Source: Ignavibacteriae bacterium HGW-Ignavibacteriae-2 (GTDB lineage: Bacteria > Bacteroidota > Ignavibacteria > Ignavibacteriales > Melioribacteraceae). From it: a DNA stretch of 42,963 bases. Below the pieces are notes generated by a model that ran no database searches, was not told where the DNA came from, and was given only the letters and a program-made list of their open reading frames with translations. Position 1 is the first letter of the stretch, and each line of letters begins with the position of its first letter. A program made the position numbers and the translations under genes. The DNA is taken from positions 1,705 through 44,667 of the forward strand of contig PGYT01000020.1 of NCBI GenBank assembly GCA_002839805.1, in the 5' to 3' direction. Below, piece by piece: positions 8,602 to 18,346 of the stretch.

Positions 8602-9948
8602 TTAAATCCCGCCTCGTCGTCCTTTCATTTTACCCGATTTCATAAATCCATCATAATGTCTCATAAGCAGATGAGATTCAACCTGCTGTAAAGTATCCAA
8701 AGCCACACCTACCATAATCAACAAACTTGTGCCGCCAAAAAATGAGGCGAAACTGCCCGATACACCAAGCCTAGAAATAAAAGCTGGTAATATAGCAATA
8801 ATTGCCAAGAAAATTGAACCAGGTAATGTGATTTTTGTAAGAATATTATCAATAAAATCGGCAGTTTGTTTTCCAGGTCTAATACCCGGAACAAATCCAC
8901 CTTGTTTTTTCATATTTTCAGCTACATCCTGAGGATTAAACGCAATTGCCGTATAAAAATACGTAAAGAACACAATCATAATTGCATAAACTGCAGAATA
9001 TGTAAATGACGTATAATCAAAATGGCTGGCAAAAGATTGCATAAATTCGTTATTCGGGAAGAAAGAAAGCACAGTGCTTGGAATAAACATTATTGCTTGA
9101 GCAAATATAATGGGCATTACCCCGGCTGTATTAACACGTAAAGGAATATACTGTGTTACACCGCCGTAAACCTTTCTGCCAACAACTCTTTTTGCGTATT
9201 GAACTGGAATTCTGCGAGTACCTTGTGTAACAAGAACTATACCCGCGATAATTAAAACCATGAACGCAAGAATAATTATTTCAATTACAATATTTCTAGT
9301 TCCTGCACTTATTAAACGAACCTCGTCCAAAATTGCAAAAGGGAAACGGTTAATAATATTAATAAATATTATAAGTGATATACCGTTGCCTATTCCCTTC
9401 TCAGTTATCTGTTCTCCGAGCCACATCATAAAAACTACGCCGGCTGTCATAAGAATAACTGATTGCAACACAAATCCAAAACCTTGAATATCTGCAGGAA
9501 CAACAGGAACACCATTAACAGACAATGGCAATACAACGCCTGTCACAATTCCAATTCCCTGAAAGGCGGAAATAAGAACTGTTCCATAACGCGTAAGCTG
9601 AGTGATTTTTTTCCTGCCTTCTTCACCTTCGCGCTGCAGTTTTTGGAAATACGGTACAACCGCACCAGCAAGCTGAATTATAATTGATGCGCTTATGTAA
9701 GGCATTATACCTAAGGCAAAAATGGCTACATTACTAAATGCGCCACCCGCGAACAGGTCGTATAGTCCCAATAAATTATCACCGGTTTTATTAGCCATTG
9801 CTTCTGAAAGCAAATACGAATCAACACCGGGAAGTGTAATGTGAGAACCAAGCCTTACGATAAATAGTAATGCTAAGGTATAAAGTATTCTTTGCCTTAG
9901 CTCATGAATCTTAAAGATATTCCGGAATGTGTCTTGTATTTTTCCCAT
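8602..9948 (-). CDS. secY: Protein translocase subunit SecY
   Basis: SecY is the channel of the Sec translocon for protein export and membrane insertion. The 448-residue protein has the ten membrane helices expected. It opens with MGKIQDTFRNIFKIHELRQR and contains the conserved TEKGIGNGISLIIF region and the cytoplasmic loop with RRIPVQYAKR, which contacts the ribosome and SecA. The ATG overlaps the last base of the rplO stop. Placement in the spc operon next to rplO and map is classical. Confidence 0.97.
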   Translation of the reverse strand: MGKIQDTFRNIFKIHELRQRILYTLALLFIVRLGSHITLPGVDSYLLSEAMANKTGDNLLGLYDLFAGGAFSNVAIFALGIMPYISASIIIQLAGAVVPYFQKLQREGEEGRKKITQLTRYGTVLISAFQGIGIVTGVVLPLSVNGVPVVPADIQGFGFVLQSVILMTAGVVFMMWLGEQITEKGIGNGISLIIFINIINRFPFAILDEVRLISAGTRNIVIEIIILAFMVLIIAGIVLVTQGTRRIPVQYAKRVVGRKVYGGVTQYIPLRVNTAGVMPIIFAQAIMFIPSTVLSFFPNNEFMQSFASHFDYTSFTYSAVYAIMIVFFTYFYTAIAFNPQDVAENMKKQGGFVPGIRPGKQTADFIDNILTKITLPGSIFLAIIAILPAFISRLGVSGSFASFFGGTSLLIMVGVALDTLQQVESHLLMRHYDGFMKSGKMKGRRGGI

Positions 9949-10412
9949 TAAGCATTAATCTCTTTAATAGTGCCACCAGCGGATTCAATTTTTTCTTTTG
10001 CAGAAGCGCTGAATTTATTGGCTTCTACCTGCAACTTTGCAGTTAATGCGCCGCTTCCTAAAATTTTATAAGGATGAGCAGCTTTAGAAATAACACCATT
10101 TTTATAAAGAACAACAGCGTCAATTTTTCCGTCTTCAATTTTTTTAGAGTCAACCAATTGTTGCAAAACTTCAAGATTTACTACTTGATATGCCACTTTA
10201 AAAATATTGGTGAATCCTCTTTTAGGTACCCTTCTTTGTAAAGGCATCTGTCCACCTTCAAACCAGGGGCGGTAGTTATAACCGGATCTTGATTTTTGAC
10301 CGTTCATACCTTTTGTAGCTGTACCACCGTGTCCACTACCTTCGCCTCTACCAATACGTTTTCTTTGTTTGGTAGATCCTTTTGCATATTTAAGATTACT
10401 TAAAACGTCCAT
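9948..10412 (-). CDS. rplO: 50S ribosomal protein L15
   Basis: L15 binds 23S rRNA late in 50S assembly. At 154 residues it is slightly longer than in E. coli. The N-terminal half carries the expected Gly/Arg/Lys-rich extended segment (KRIGRGEGSGHGGTATKG) that threads into the rRNA, and the C-terminal half is the compact domain ending AGGTIKEINA. The stop codon shares a base with the secY start, and the ATG is 9 bases after rpmD. Confidence 0.97.
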   Translation of the reverse strand: MDVLSNLKYAKGSTKQRKRIGRGEGSGHGGTATKGMNGQKSRSGYNYRPWFEGGQMPLQRRVPKRGFTNIFKVAYQVVNLEVLQQLVDSKKIEDGKIDAVVLYKNGVISKAAHPYKILGSGALTAKLQVEANKFSASAKEKIESAGGTIKEINA

Positions 10413-10421
10413 TTATGCCTC

Positions 10422-10610
10422 TTAATCTTCAAATTCTTCAATTTTTACTAAATGCGATACTTTATTAGCCATTCCTCGTATCTGAGGTGTATCGTTATGA
10501 ATCTTAAAGTAATTAGGTCTGCCTAAACCTAAAGCTTCAATAGTTCTTTTCTGATCTTTAGGCCTGTCGATTACACTTTTAGTTTGTGTTATTTTTAATT
10601 TTTTAGCCAT
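10422..10610 (-). CDS. rpmD: 50S ribosomal protein L30
   Basis: L30 is a small peripheral 50S protein. I chose the ATG at 10610 (MAKKLKITQTKSVIDRP, 62 residues) rather than a TTG four codons upstream, because GAGG lies seven bases before this ATG and 62 residues is closer to the family length. The GLGRPN turn and PQIRGMANKVSHLV segment are typical. It lies between rpsE (12 bases) and rplO (9 bases). Confidence 0.95.
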   Translation of the reverse strand: MAKKLKITQTKSVIDRPKDQKRTIEALGLGRPNYFKIHNDTPQIRGMANKVSHLVKIEEFED

Positions 10611-10622
10611 TCTAATCCTCAA

Positions 10623-11129
10623 TTACGCATTAAATAATTCAGATAGTTCAATTCCTCTTTTAAATGCCATCTTTCTGGCGTCAATCAAGCTAACTAAACC
10701 GTTTAATGTAGCTTTAACTTGATTGTGAGGATTACTTGAACCCAACGATTTTGTCAGGATATCCTGAATCCCAGCGGATTCTAAGACAGCCCTAACTCCG
10801 CCGCCTGCAATTAATCCGGTACCTGCAGATGCGGGTTTTAATAAAACTTTGCCAGCTCCATATTTACCGATTATTTGGTGAGGAATAGTGCCTTTTACAA
10901 CAGGAACTCTGTACAAATTCTTTTTAGCGTCATCAATTCCTTTTGAAATTGCATCGGTAACTTCATTCGCTTTTCCTAAACCTACTCCAACATGACCATT
11001 TCCATCACCTACAACAACAATAGCGTTGAAGCTAAAACGTCTACCACCTTTAACTACTTTTGCTACACGATTTATGTGCACAACTTTTTCTTTTAATCCT
11101 TCAAGACCAGAGACTTTTTTCGGCTTCAA
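10623..11129 (-). CDS. rpsE: 30S ribosomal protein S5
   Basis: S5 helps maintain decoding accuracy and the helicase activity at the mRNA entrance. The 168-residue protein has the N-terminal double-stranded-RNA-binding-like domain ([24 protein letters not shown], about 31-55) and a C-terminal domain with [16 protein letters not shown]. The start is TTG at 11129, six bases after AAGGAG. Unusually, a tRNA-Gln gene separates it from rplR, its normal direct neighbour. Confidence 0.96.
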   Translation of the reverse strand: MKPKKVSGLEGLKEKVVHINRVAKVVKGGRRFSFNAIVVVGDGNGHVGVGLGKANEVTDAISKGIDDAKKNLYRVPVVKGTIPHQIIGKYGAGKVLLKPASAGTGLIAGGGVRAVLESAGIQDILTKSLGSSNPHNQVKATLNGLVSLIDARKMAFKRGIELSELFNA

Positions 11130-11166
11130 TTTCTTCTCCTTAATTCAAAATTATCATTTGTTTTTG

Positions 11167-11237
11167 TTGCCCGAGGAGGACTTGAACCCCCACATACGGC
11201 GCCAAAAGCCGGTGTCCTACCATTAGACGATCGGGCA
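11167..11237 (-). tRNA. tRNA-Gln (anticodon UUG)
   Basis: The minus strand folds as a 71-base cloverleaf. Acceptor TGCCCGA pairs fully with TCGGGCA, there is a short D arm, the anticodon loop is TTTTGGC (anticodon TTG at 34-36), the T arm is GGGGG/CCTCC around TTCAAGT, and the discriminator is A. One mismatch lies at the base of the anticodon stem. CCA is not encoded. The gene starts 6 bases after the rplR stop and ends 37 bases before rpsE, so it is embedded in the spc operon and must be cut from a messenger precursor unless it has its own promoter. Confidence 0.93.
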
Positions 11238-11243
11238 ATTAAT

Positions 11244-11609
11244 TTACAACTCTAATCCACCTTCTCTTGCAGCTTCGGCAACAGCTTTAACTCTACCGTG
11301 ATATTGGCTAAGACCTCTATCAAAAACAACACTTTTAATATTCGCTTCAACTGCTTTTTTAGCTATTAAAGTACCAACTAATTTAGATTTCGATACTTTT
11401 CCTTTTGCATTTTTTATATCATCAGCAAGTTCCACAGATTTTGAGGATGCGGCAACAAGTGTTTTGCCGGCAACATCATCTATAATTTGAGCATAAATAT
11501 GATTTAAGCTTCTAAATACAGATAATCTAGGTCTTTCAGGTGTACCAAAAATCTTTTTACGTGCTCTAAAGATTTTTCTTGTTTTTCTTGCTTTGTCTTT
11601 CTTTGTCAT
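11244..11609 (-). CDS. rplR: 50S ribosomal protein L18
   Basis: L18 binds 5S rRNA with L5 and anchors it in the central protuberance. The 121-residue protein has the basic N-terminus ([24 protein letters not shown] region) and the conserved [26 protein letters not shown] ending in shortened form, the usual L18 signature. Its ATG at 11609 lies 23 bases after rplF. The following gene is a tRNA rather than rpsE, a departure from the standard order. Confidence 0.96.
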   Translation of the reverse strand: MTKKDKARKTRKIFRARKKIFGTPERPRLSVFRSLNHIYAQIIDDVAGKTLVAASSKSVELADDIKNAKGKVSKSKLVGTLIAKKAVEANIKSVVFDRGLSQYHGRVKAVAEAAREGGLEL

Positions 11610-11632
11610 CTTTTAACTACTCCTAGACTATA

Positions 11633-12169
11633 TTATTTACCTGCTGTCTTACCAGCTTTCTTAACAATAACTTCAGTAGAATATTTAATACCTTTTCCTT
11701 TATATGGTTCAGGTTCTCTGAAAGATCTAATTTTTGCAGCAACCAATCCTACCAATTCTTTATCAATCCCAGATATCTTAATCTGTGTCGGAATCGGAAC
11801 TTCAAAGGTAATTCCACTAGGGGGTTGGAAATAAATTGGGTGCGAGTAACCTATAGTTAAAAGAAGACTTGTTCCTTTAAGTTCTGCTTTATAACCAACA
11901 CCAACTATATCCAATTGTTTTGTATATCCTTCCGTAACACCTGTAACCATGTTCTGAATTAATGCTCTCGTTAGACCATGTAATGCTCTGTTTTCTTTCT
12001 GATCATTGGGTCTTGTAACTAAAACTTCAGATCCTTCTACATTCACTGTCATGTTAGGATGAATATTTAACGATAACTCACCTAATTTTCCCGCGACTTT
12101 AAATTCATTGTTCGATCGGGTTATTTTAACATCTTTAATATTTATTGGTTTTTTACCTACTCTAGACAC
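11633..12169 (-). CDS. rplF: 50S ribosomal protein L6
   Basis: L6 lies near the sarcin-ricin loop and factor-binding site. The 178-residue protein has two repeated alpha/beta domains and the C-terminal signature EPYKGKGIKYS. The start is GTG at 12169, seven bases after GAGG. An ATG overlapping that region is out of frame. It lies between rpsH (20 bases) and rplR (23 bases). Confidence 0.97.
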   Translation of the reverse strand: MSRVGKKPINIKDVKITRSNNEFKVAGKLGELSLNIHPNMTVNVEGSEVLVTRPNDQKENRALHGLTRALIQNMVTGVTEGYTKQLDIVGVGYKAELKGTSLLLTIGYSHPIYFQPPSGITFEVPIPTQIKISGIDKELVGLVAAKIRSFREPEPYKGKGIKYSTEVIVKKAGKTAGK

Positions 12170-12189
12170 TTCATTACCTCATTCAATTG

Positions 12190-12585
12190 TTACCAAACGT
12201 GGCAAATTACTTCGCCGCCAATGGATTCTAGTCTTGCTTGTTTGTCTGTTAATAAACCTTTTGAAGTCGATATTATAGCTATTCCTAGGCCGTTTAAAAC
12301 TTTTGGAATATCTTCTTTACCAACATATGTCCTAAGACCTGGTGTGCTGATTTTTTTGAGACCTGTAATACTTGCAGATCCCTCGACATATTTAAGATGG
12401 ACTCTTACAATATTTTGTTTACCATCTTCTATTACATTAAAATCGCGAATAAAATTAGCATCTTTAAGTATTTCGGCCATTTTTACTTTTGTATTAGAGG
12501 CCGGAATATCAACAAATTTCTTTTTAGCTTTTACAGCGTTTCTAACTCTTGTCAAAAAATCTGCTATCGGATCAGTAACTGGCAT
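12190..12585 (-). CDS. rpsH: 30S ribosomal protein S8
   Basis: S8 is an early 16S rRNA binder and, in E. coli, the translational repressor of the spc operon. At 131 residues it is complete, starting [20 protein letters not shown] and ending with the conserved [14 protein letters not shown] and GGEVICHVW. In E. coli the S8 operator lies at the rplX-rplE junction. I could not identify an equivalent structure by eye. Confidence 0.97.
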   Translation of the reverse strand: MPVTDPIADFLTRVRNAVKAKKKFVDIPASNTKVKMAEILKDANFIRDFNVIEDGKQNIVRVHLKYVEGSASITGLKKISTPGLRTYVGKEDIPKVLNGLGIAIISTSKGLLTDKQARLESIGGEVICHVW

Positions 12586-12609
12586 ATAATAATTCTCCTA
12601 TCTAATCAA

Positions 12610-12879
12610 TTACCAACTAGATTTTTTAATTCCTGGAATTTCACCTCTAAGAGCCATTTCTCTAAAGAGGAGTCTTGATATACCGAATTTTCTGTAATAA
12701 CCTCTCGGTCGTCCGGTAATCATACATCTATTTCTCAACCTAACAGGTGAAGCATTTTTAGGAATAGCCTGCAATCCCTCGTAATCACCTTTTTCTTTAA
12801 GTTCTTTTCTTAATTGAGCGTATTTCTCAACCAATTTTTTTCTTTTTGCTTGTCGTGCAATTAAAGATTTTCTAGCCAT
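12610..12879 (-). CDS. rpsN: 30S ribosomal protein S14 (long, zinc-free type)
   Basis: S14 binds the 30S head next to S3 and S10. This is the long 89-residue form without the CxxC pairs of the short zinc-binding form. Only one Cys is present, in [17 protein letters not shown], the family signature. The C-terminus [11 protein letters not shown] is standard. It lies between rplE and rpsH with 24 bases on each side. Confidence 0.97.
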   Translation of the reverse strand: MARKSLIARQAKRKKLVEKYAQLRKELKEKGDYEGLQAIPKNASPVRLRNRCMITGRPRGYYRKFGISRLLFREMALRGEIPGIKKSSW

Positions 12880-12903
12880 TTATAACCTAGCTTTTTAATT
12901 AAA

Positions 12904-13542
12904 TTATTTTTTCCTAAAGGGAACACCAAATGCTAATAAAAGTTCGTATGCTTCTTTATCCGTTTTTGCCGAAGTAACAAATGAAACATCCATTCCCCTA
13001 ACTTTGCTGATTTTGTCAACATTTATTTCAGGAAATATTATCTGTTCTTTTATACCCATGGTATAGTTACCTCTACCATCAAAAGATTTATCTGAAATAC
13101 CCCTAAAGTCTCTTACACGCGGTAATGCTACAGAAATTAATCTCTGTAAAAATTCGTACATAATATCGCCACGTAATGTAACTTTGGTACCAATTTTCAT
13201 TCCTTCGCGCAATTTAAAGTTAGAGATTGATTTTTTAGATGTTATAACCGAAGCTTTTTGACCGGTTATAGTTTCCAACTCAGTAACAGCAACCTCTAAA
13301 GATTTTGAATCCTGAACAGCTTCTCCTACACCCATGTTAACAACAATTTTTTGCAGCTTTGGAACTTCCATAACGCTTTTATATTTAAATTGTTCGAGCA
13401 TTTTTGGGATAATTTCGGTTTTGTATTTTTCTAAATACATACTCGGCACTTTAACTGGTTTTGCCGCTTCCGAAGCCTGTTTCTTCTCAACTTTCTCAAC
13501 TTTTTTAGGTTCTTGCTGTTTGTTTTCTGCTTTCTTTGCCAT
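12904..13542 (-). CDS. rplE: 50S ribosomal protein L5 with N-terminal extension
   Basis: L5 binds 5S rRNA with L18 and contacts P-site tRNA. The conserved protein starts around residue 34 ([16 protein letters not shown]) and continues through [16 protein letters not shown] and the closing [12 protein letters not shown]. Residues 1-33 are an added Lys/Glu/Gln/Ala-rich stretch, absent from typical L5 of about 180 residues. The frame is open from the ATG at 13542 and no internal ATG with a good ribosome site sits at the family's usual start, so the extension is probably real. Confidence 0.95.
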   Translation of the reverse strand: MAKKAENKQQEPKKVEKVEKKQASEAAKPVKVPSMYLEKYKTEIIPKMLEQFKYKSVMEVPKLQKIVVNMGVGEAVQDSKSLEVAVTELETITGQKASVITSKKSISNFKLREGMKIGTKVTLRGDIMYEFLQRLISVALPRVRDFRGISDKSFDGRGNYTMGIKEQIIFPEINVDKISKVRGMDVSFVTSAKTDKEAYELLLAFGVPFRKK

Positions 13543-13565
13543 TTAAGATCTCGCCTTAAAATTTA

Positions 13566-13889
13566 TTACAACATTTCGCCACTGGATTTGCTAACTCTAA
13601 CGCTTCTTTTTTTACCAGATTTCTCATCAATAATTATTTTTTTACCTATTCTAGTAGGTTCACTCGATTTAGGATCAACAACCATTACGTTAGAGACGTG
13701 AATAGGTGCTTCTTTTTCAATAATTCCGCCTTGTGGATTTGCCTGATTAGGTTTTGTGTGTCTCTTTCGAATATTAACACCTTCAACAATAATTCTTTCC
13801 ACTTTTGGAAATACTTTAAGTACTTTTCCGGTTTTTCCTTTACTGTTACCGGCTACAACAACTACGTTATCATCTTTTTTAATTCTCAT
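13566..13889 (-). CDS. rplX: 50S ribosomal protein L24
   Basis: L24 initiates 50S assembly and lies near the tunnel exit. I place the start at ATG 13889 ([19 protein letters not shown], 107 residues), eight bases after AAGGA. A TTG two codons upstream is too close to that site. The KOW motif ([18 protein letters not shown]) and the [18 protein letters not shown] segment are typical. It lies between rplN (15 bases) and rplE (23 bases). Confidence 0.96.
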   Translation of the reverse strand: MRIKKDDNVVVVAGNSKGKTGKVLKVFPKVERIIVEGVNIRKRHTKPNQANPQGGIIEKEAPIHVSNVMVVDPKSSEPTRIGKKIIIDEKSGKKRSVRVSKSSGEML

Positions 13890-13904
13890 ATCCAATATCC
13901 TTGA

Positions 13905-14273
13905 TTAAAGAACCTCGGGGGCCAATGAAATTATTTTCATAAATTTTTTATCTCTAAGCTCACGCGCAACAGGTCCAAAAATACGTGTTCCTCTTGGTTC
14001 GTTTTGTGGATTTAATAATACCGCAGCATTTTCATCAAATCTTATATAAGAACCATCTTTTCTTCTAACTTCTTTACTTGTCCTTACAACCACTGCTCTG
14101 GAAACTTCACCTTTTTTAACGCCACCACCAGGAATTGCAGCTTTTACAGAAACAACAATTAAGTCGCCAACAGTAGCATATCTTTTACGGCTACCGCCTA
14201 AAACTTTTATACATCTAACTTTTTTTGCTCCGGAGTTATCTGCAACTACCAGGTTTGTTTCTTGTTGAATCAT
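13905..14273 (-). CDS. rplN: 50S ribosomal protein L14
   Basis: L14 binds 23S rRNA at the subunit interface and forms bridges with 16S rRNA. It is 122 residues, the standard length, starting [19 protein letters not shown]. It contains [12 protein letters not shown] and the closing [19 protein letters not shown] signature. It sits in the usual rpsQ-rplN-rplX order. Confidence 0.98.
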   Translation of the reverse strand: MIQQETNLVVADNSGAKKVRCIKVLGGSRKRYATVGDLIVVSVKAAIPGGGVKKGEVSRAVVVRTSKEVRRKDGSYIRFDENAAVLLNPQNEPRGTRIFGPVARELRDKKFMKIISLAPEVL

Positions 14274-14301
14274 CTCTAACTACTCCTTATCCAAACCTTA
14301 T

Positions 14302-14559
14302 TTATTTAGCTTTTTCAACTATTTCAACTACTCGCCAATTTTTATTTTTACTAAGGGGACGAGTTTCCATTATTTTCACAACATCACCAACGCTGCACTC
14401 ATTTTTCTCATCATGAACCATAAGTTTAGTCGTTTTCTTAAAATATTTCTTGTAGATAGGATGAGCTACTTTTCTTACAATAGCAACTGTAATGCTCTTA
14501 TCCATCTTATTCTTAATTACCAAGCCTTGTCGAGTTTTTCTTAATGATCTTGTTTCCAT
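14302..14559 (-). CDS. rpsQ: 30S ribosomal protein S17
   Basis: S17 is an OB-fold protein that binds 16S rRNA early in assembly. The 85-residue protein starts [15 protein letters not shown] and has [10 protein letters not shown] and [19 protein letters not shown], the family signature, followed by [16 protein letters not shown]. It lies 16 bases after rpmC and 28 before rplN. Confidence 0.97.
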   Translation of the reverse strand: METRSLRKTRQGLVIKNKMDKSITVAIVRKVAHPIYKKYFKKTTKLMVHDEKNECSVGDVVKIMETRPLSKNKNWRVVEIVEKAK

Positions 14560-14575
14560 AAAACTTTAGCAGCTC

Positions 14576-14794
14576 CTAGTTTGTTACTTCTACTTTCTTG
14601 TTGGCTTCTAACTCGCGTTCTTTTAATATAGTTTTCATCATTGCTATATCTTTCTTAACCAGTTTAAGTTTAGCGGTATTGGTCAAGTTTTTGAGTTCAT
14701 GCTGAAATCTTAGATCAAGTAAGTCAGCTTGCTCTTCTTCAATTCTTTTAATTATTTCTTCGTTATTCATTTCCCGAATTTCGTAAATCTTCAT
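14576..14794 (-). CDS. rpmC: 50S ribosomal protein L29
   Basis: L29 is a two-helix protein at the tunnel exit beside L23. The 72-residue sequence has the helical MNNEEIIKRIEEEQADLLDLRF segment in the usual place and the Lys-rich second helix with KKDIAMMKTILKERE. It ends in TAG and lies between rplP (13 bases) and rpsQ (16 bases). Confidence 0.95.
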   Translation of the reverse strand: MKIYEIREMNNEEIIKRIEEEQADLLDLRFQHELKNLTNTAKLKLVKKDIAMMKTILKERELEANKKVEVTN

Positions 14795-14807
14795 TTCTCA
14801 ACCCTTT

Positions 14808-15227
14808 TTATTGTTCTAAGTCAGGTCTGACCGCAACTCTTGTTTTAATAGGTAATTTGTGTCTAGCAAGTTCAAAAGCTTTGAAAGCAATTTCTCTTGA
14901 TACTCCGGATACTTCAAAAAGTATTCTTCCCGGTTTTACAACCGCTACCCAAAATTCCGGGTTACCTTTACCTTTACCCATTCTAGTTTCTAAAGGTTTT
15001 TTGGAAACTGGTTTATCAGGGAAAACTCTAATCCAAACCTTACCATCTCTTTTCATTGTACGTGTAATCGCAACACGACAAGCTTCAATTTGACGGCTTG
15101 TAATCCAAGCCGCATCTAAGGCTTTTAATCCAAAGTCGCCAAAACTTATTGAGCTGCCTCTATAGGCTTTTCCTGCTCTTCTACCTCTATGTGATTTTCT
15201 ATACTTAACTCTTTTAGGCATTAACAT
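14808..15227 (-). CDS. rplP: 50S ribosomal protein L16
   Basis: L16 organises the A-site region and is needed for peptidyl transfer. It is 139 residues, with [17 protein letters not shown] at the start and the [20 protein letters not shown] region that defines the family. The ATG at 15227 is eight bases after AGGAG. The second ATG at 15221 is further than ideal, and MLMPKR is a common L16 start. Confidence 0.97.
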   Translation of the reverse strand: MLMPKRVKYRKSHRGRRAGKAYRGSSISFGDFGLKALDAAWITSRQIEACRVAITRTMKRDGKVWIRVFPDKPVSKKPLETRMGKGKGNPEFWVAVVKPGRILFEVSGVSREIAFKAFELARHKLPIKTRVAVRPDLEQ

Positions 15228-15248
15228 GACAAAAACTCCTGGTAATCT

Positions 15249-15890
15249 TTATTCTGATAATCTTTTACCTAATATTTCGCCGCGGCATATCCAAACTTTA
15301 ATGCCTATCGCACCATAAATAGTATGAGATGTAGCTGTTGCATAATCTATATCGGCTCTTATTGTATGCAGCGGAATTCTACCTTCTTTATACTGCTCGG
15401 TTCTTGCCATTTCGGCTCCACCTAATCTTCCGGAACACATAACCCTAATACCTTCGGCTCCCATTCTGCGGGCAGAAGTAATTGCAGATTTCATTGCTCT
15501 TCTAAAAGATATTCTTCCCTGAAGTTGAGATGAAATATTTTCTGCTACCAACTTTGCATCAAGTTCCGGTCTTTTAATTTCGGTGATCTGAACTTTCACT
15601 TCTTTATCGGTAATTTGTTTTAACTCTTGCTCTAATTGAGCAATTTCTTTTCCGCTTTTTCCAATTACTACACCGGGTCTTGATGTATGTATCGTTAAAA
15701 TAATGTTCTTAGAAGTACGGTCGATTATAATTCTGGCAATACCCGCTTTTTTTAATCTGTTTCGTATGTATTTTCTTAGTTTTTCATCTTCAAGTAGTTT
15801 GGCTGCATAACTCTTGCCTTCATACCAGTTAGATTCCCAACCTCGAATAACACCGACCCTAAAACCAATTGGATGTACTTTCTGACCCAA
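15249..15890 (-). CDS. rpsC: 30S ribosomal protein S3
   Basis: S3 lines the mRNA entrance with S4 and S5. The 213-residue protein starts [13 protein letters not shown], has a type II KH domain with the GKSG loop in [13 protein letters not shown] (about 71-83) and the C-terminal signature [21 protein letters not shown]. The start is TTG at 15890, directly after a strong GGAGG. It lies between rplV and rplP, the invariant order. Confidence 0.97.
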   Translation of the reverse strand: MGQKVHPIGFRVGVIRGWESNWYEGKSYAAKLLEDEKLRKYIRNRLKKAGIARIIIDRTSKNIILTIHTSRPGVVIGKSGKEIAQLEQELKQITDKEVKVQITEIKRPELDAKLVAENISSQLQGRISFRRAMKSAITSARRMGAEGIRVMCSGRLGGAEMARTEQYKEGRIPLHTIRADIDYATATSHTIYGAIGIKVWICRGEILGKRLSE

Positions 15891-15904
15891 AAAATCCTCC
15901 GATA

Positions 15905-16249
15905 TTAATCTTTTGTCGCTACTATTATTGTTAAATGATTCGATCTTTTTCGCATTCTATAGGCTCTTCCCATAGGTGCAGGCAACATTCTTTTAACTGT
16001 TGGACCTTGATTTACAAACGCTTCTTTTACATATAAGTCAGCAGGATTATGTTTAGAATCTTCATCCTTGTTGAACAAATTTGCAACAGCTGATCTTAAA
16101 ACTTTTTCGGCAGCTCTTGAAGCATGTTTAGTAGAAAAGTGTAAAGTCTCAATAGCCTTATCTACAGATTCGCCTCTTACCAGGTCAATAACTAATCTCA
16201 TTTTCCTGGGAGATGAGGTTATATACTTATGTGTCGCTTTTGCTTCCAT
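15905..16249 (-). CDS. rplV: 50S ribosomal protein L22
   Basis: L22 sends a beta hairpin into the peptide exit tunnel and is a site of macrolide resistance. The 114-residue protein has [16 protein letters not shown] near the start and the hairpin region [25 protein letters not shown] intact, with no insertion or deletion evident. It lies between rpsS (24 bases) and rpsC (14 bases). Confidence 0.97.
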   Translation of the reverse strand: MEAKATHKYITSSPRKMRLVIDLVRGESVDKAIETLHFSTKHASRAAEKVLRSAVANLFNKDEDSKHNPADLYVKEAFVNQGPTVKRMLPAPMGRAYRMRKRSNHLTIIVATKD

Positions 16250-16273
16250 TATTCTAATCCTATATACCTTGAC

Positions 16274-16558
16274 TTATCGTTTTGAAGCTTTTTCAGCTTT
16301 AGTTCCAGGATGCCCTCTAAAAATTCTGGTTGGGGAAAACTCACCGAGTTTGTGACCTACCATATTTTCAGAAATATAGATGGGGATCATCTTGTTTCCA
16401 TTATGTACTGCTATTGTGTGTCCAACAAATTCAGGACTGATAGTGCTGGATCTTGACCAGGTTTTAACTATTTTTTTCTGACGAGTATCATTTAGCTTTC
16501 TGATCTTACCCAACAACTTTACATCAATATGAGGACCTTTCTTTACTGATCTTGGCAT
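16274..16558 (-). CDS. rpsS: 30S ribosomal protein S19
   Basis: S19 forms a complex with S13 in the 30S head near the A site. It is 94 residues, starting [16 protein letters not shown] and containing [15 protein letters not shown] and [13 protein letters not shown], the signature of the family. It follows rplB by 8 bases. Confidence 0.98.
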   Translation of the reverse strand: MPRSVKKGPHIDVKLLGKIRKLNDTRQKKIVKTWSRSSTISPEFVGHTIAVHNGNKMIPIYISENMVGHKLGEFSPTRIFRGHPGTKAEKASKR

Positions 16559-16566
16559 ACTTTACT

Positions 16567-17394
16567 CTAAGCTTTTCTTCGTTTAATAATATATTTATTA
16601 GATTGTTTTTTCTTCGATCTGGTTTTCAAACCTTTTGCTTTCTGACCCCAAGGAGAAACAGGATGACCGCCGCCCGAAGTTTTACCTTCGCCACCACCCA
16701 TCGGATGATCTACAGGGTTTTTAGCAACACCTCTTGATGTAGGTCTTATACCTAACCATCGGCTTCTTCCGGCTTTACCTAAACTGATATTTTCTTTATC
16801 TGAATTTCCAATAGTTCCGTATGTTGCCATACATTCCAAACTTATAACTCGTACTTCGCCTGATGGTAATTTAACTTGCGCAAATTTACCTTCTTTAGCC
16901 ATCAATTGAATTCCTATACCTGCGGATCGGCCTAACTGTCCGCCTTTTCCAGGTTTAAGTTCAACATTATGAATAAAACTGCCTAAAGGTAAATCCTTTA
17001 ATTTCAGGGCGTTTCCTACTTTAATTTCAGCACCTTCACCAGACACTACAGTATGTCCAACTTTTAAGCCTTCGGGAGCAATAATATATCTTTTTTCACC
17101 GTCGGCGTAAACTAATAAAGCAATTCTCGGACCTCTGTTGGGATCATATTCAATAGAAGCAACTTTTCCTGGGATTCCAAATTTATCTCTTTTGAAATCT
17201 ATGACCCTATATTTTCTTTTATGTCCGCCGCCTCTGCCACGACTAGTAATTCTTCCGTGGTTATTTCTTCCACCGCTTTTAGTTAAAGAAACAGTCAAAG
17301 ATTTTTCCGGGGTTGTTTTAGTAATCTCATCGAAACTTGAGATTGACATAAATCGTGTGCCGGGGGTATTTGGTTTTAATTTTCTAATTGCCAT
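16567..17394 (-). CDS. rplB: 50S ribosomal protein L2
   Basis: L2 is one of the most conserved 50S proteins, needed for subunit joining and peptidyl transfer. The 275-residue length is standard. The OB-like and SH3-like domains are present, with the C-terminal [18 protein letters not shown] loop that carries the His linked to peptidyl-transferase activity. It ends in TAG and starts 3 bases after rplW. Confidence 0.98.
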   Translation of the reverse strand: MAIRKLKPNTPGTRFMSISSFDEITKTTPEKSLTVSLTKSGGRNNHGRITSRGRGGGHKRKYRVIDFKRDKFGIPGKVASIEYDPNRGPRIALLVYADGEKRYIIAPEGLKVGHTVVSGEGAEIKVGNALKLKDLPLGSFIHNVELKPGKGGQLGRSAGIGIQLMAKEGKFAQVKLPSGEVRVISLECMATYGTIGNSDKENISLGKAGRSRWLGIRPTSRGVAKNPVDHPMGGGEGKTSGGGHPVSPWGQKAKGLKTRSKKKQSNKYIIKRRKA

Positions 17395-17397
17395 TCT

Positions 17398-17691
17398 CTA
17401 AACCTCTCCAAAAAGATCAATCTTTTGACCTTCCTTCAATGTAACAATAGCTTTTTTGAATCTTGGTGTTTTTCCGGAAAATCTACCCTTTTTAGTAAAC
17501 TGAGTTTTTAATTTTCCTTTATACTTAATTGTATTTATAGCTTTAACATTGACTTCAAACTTTTTTTCGATCGCATTAGCTATTTCAATTTTGTTGGCGT
17601 TTACATCAACCACAAACCCGAACTTATTCTCTTTTTCAGTAAGATCTGTCATCTTTTCAGTCAACAAAGGTCTTATTATTATATTATGCAT
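17398..17691 (-). CDS. rplW: 50S ribosomal protein L23
   Basis: L23 lies at the tunnel exit and docks trigger factor and SRP. The 97-residue protein has the N-terminal [12 protein letters not shown], the [18 protein letters not shown] strand-helix and the [19 protein letters not shown] ending. It ends in TAG. The order rplD-rplW-rplB is standard. Confidence 0.97.
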   Translation of the reverse strand: MHNIIIRPLLTEKMTDLTEKENKFGFVVDVNANKIEIANAIEKKFEVNVKAINTIKYKGKLKTQFTKKGRFSGKTPRFKKAIVTLKEGQKIDLFGEV

Positions 17692-17708
17692 CTTATCCTC
17701 GGTAGCGA

Positions 17709-18335
17709 TTAGTTAAAAGTACTTTCTAATTTCTCAACTGCACCTTTTTGAAGAAGCAGAATCTGACTGTTTAATAATTCATAAGCCGAAACTTTATCTG
17801 CTTCGCGAACACTTACTTTTTCAACATTTCTACCGGATTTATAAATATTTTCCTGAGTACCATTTGTCAGTAGTAAAGTTTTTTTACCAGTAAGTTTTAA
17901 TGCATCAAGAATTTTAACAAAATCTTGAGTTTTTGGAGTATCGAAGTTAAAATCTTCAACAACAATAATTTGCTCAGATTTTGCTTTAATAGATAAGGCT
18001 GATTTTCTGGCTAATCGATTTACCTTTTTATTAATCTTTTGTCTGTAATTTCTTGGTTGCGGTCCAAAAATAGTACCACCACCAATCCAAATTGGCGATC
18101 TGCTCGTTCCTGCTCTTGCAGTTCCTCTACCTTTTTGTTTCCAAGGTTTTTTACCGCCGCCACTCACTTCACTTCTACCTTTAGTTTTGTGAGTACCTTG
18201 TCTTTGATTTGCTAAATAAGCTTTAACAGACAAATAGATTACGTGGTCGTTAGGCTCGATGGCAAAAATATCGTTGGTTAACTCAACCGACTCGCCAGTT
18301 TTTGTACCATCTATTTTATAAATATCTACTTTCAT
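17709..18335 (-). CDS. rplD: 50S ribosomal protein L4
   Basis: L4 extends a loop into the exit tunnel and in E. coli represses the S10 operon. The 208-residue protein carries the loop signature [20 protein letters not shown] and [13 protein letters not shown], followed by the alpha/beta domain. No leader resembling the enterobacterial S10 leader is visible, and rpsJ here follows tuf directly. Confidence 0.97.
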   Translation of the reverse strand: MKVDIYKIDGTKTGESVELTNDIFAIEPNDHVIYLSVKAYLANQRQGTHKTKGRSEVSGGGKKPWKQKGRGTARAGTSRSPIWIGGGTIFGPQPRNYRQKINKKVNRLARKSALSIKAKSEQIIVVEDFNFDTPKTQDFVKILDALKLTGKKTLLLTNGTQENIYKSGRNVEKVSVREADKVSAYELLNSQILLLQKGAVEKLESTFN

Positions 18336-18346
18336 TATTTAACCAA

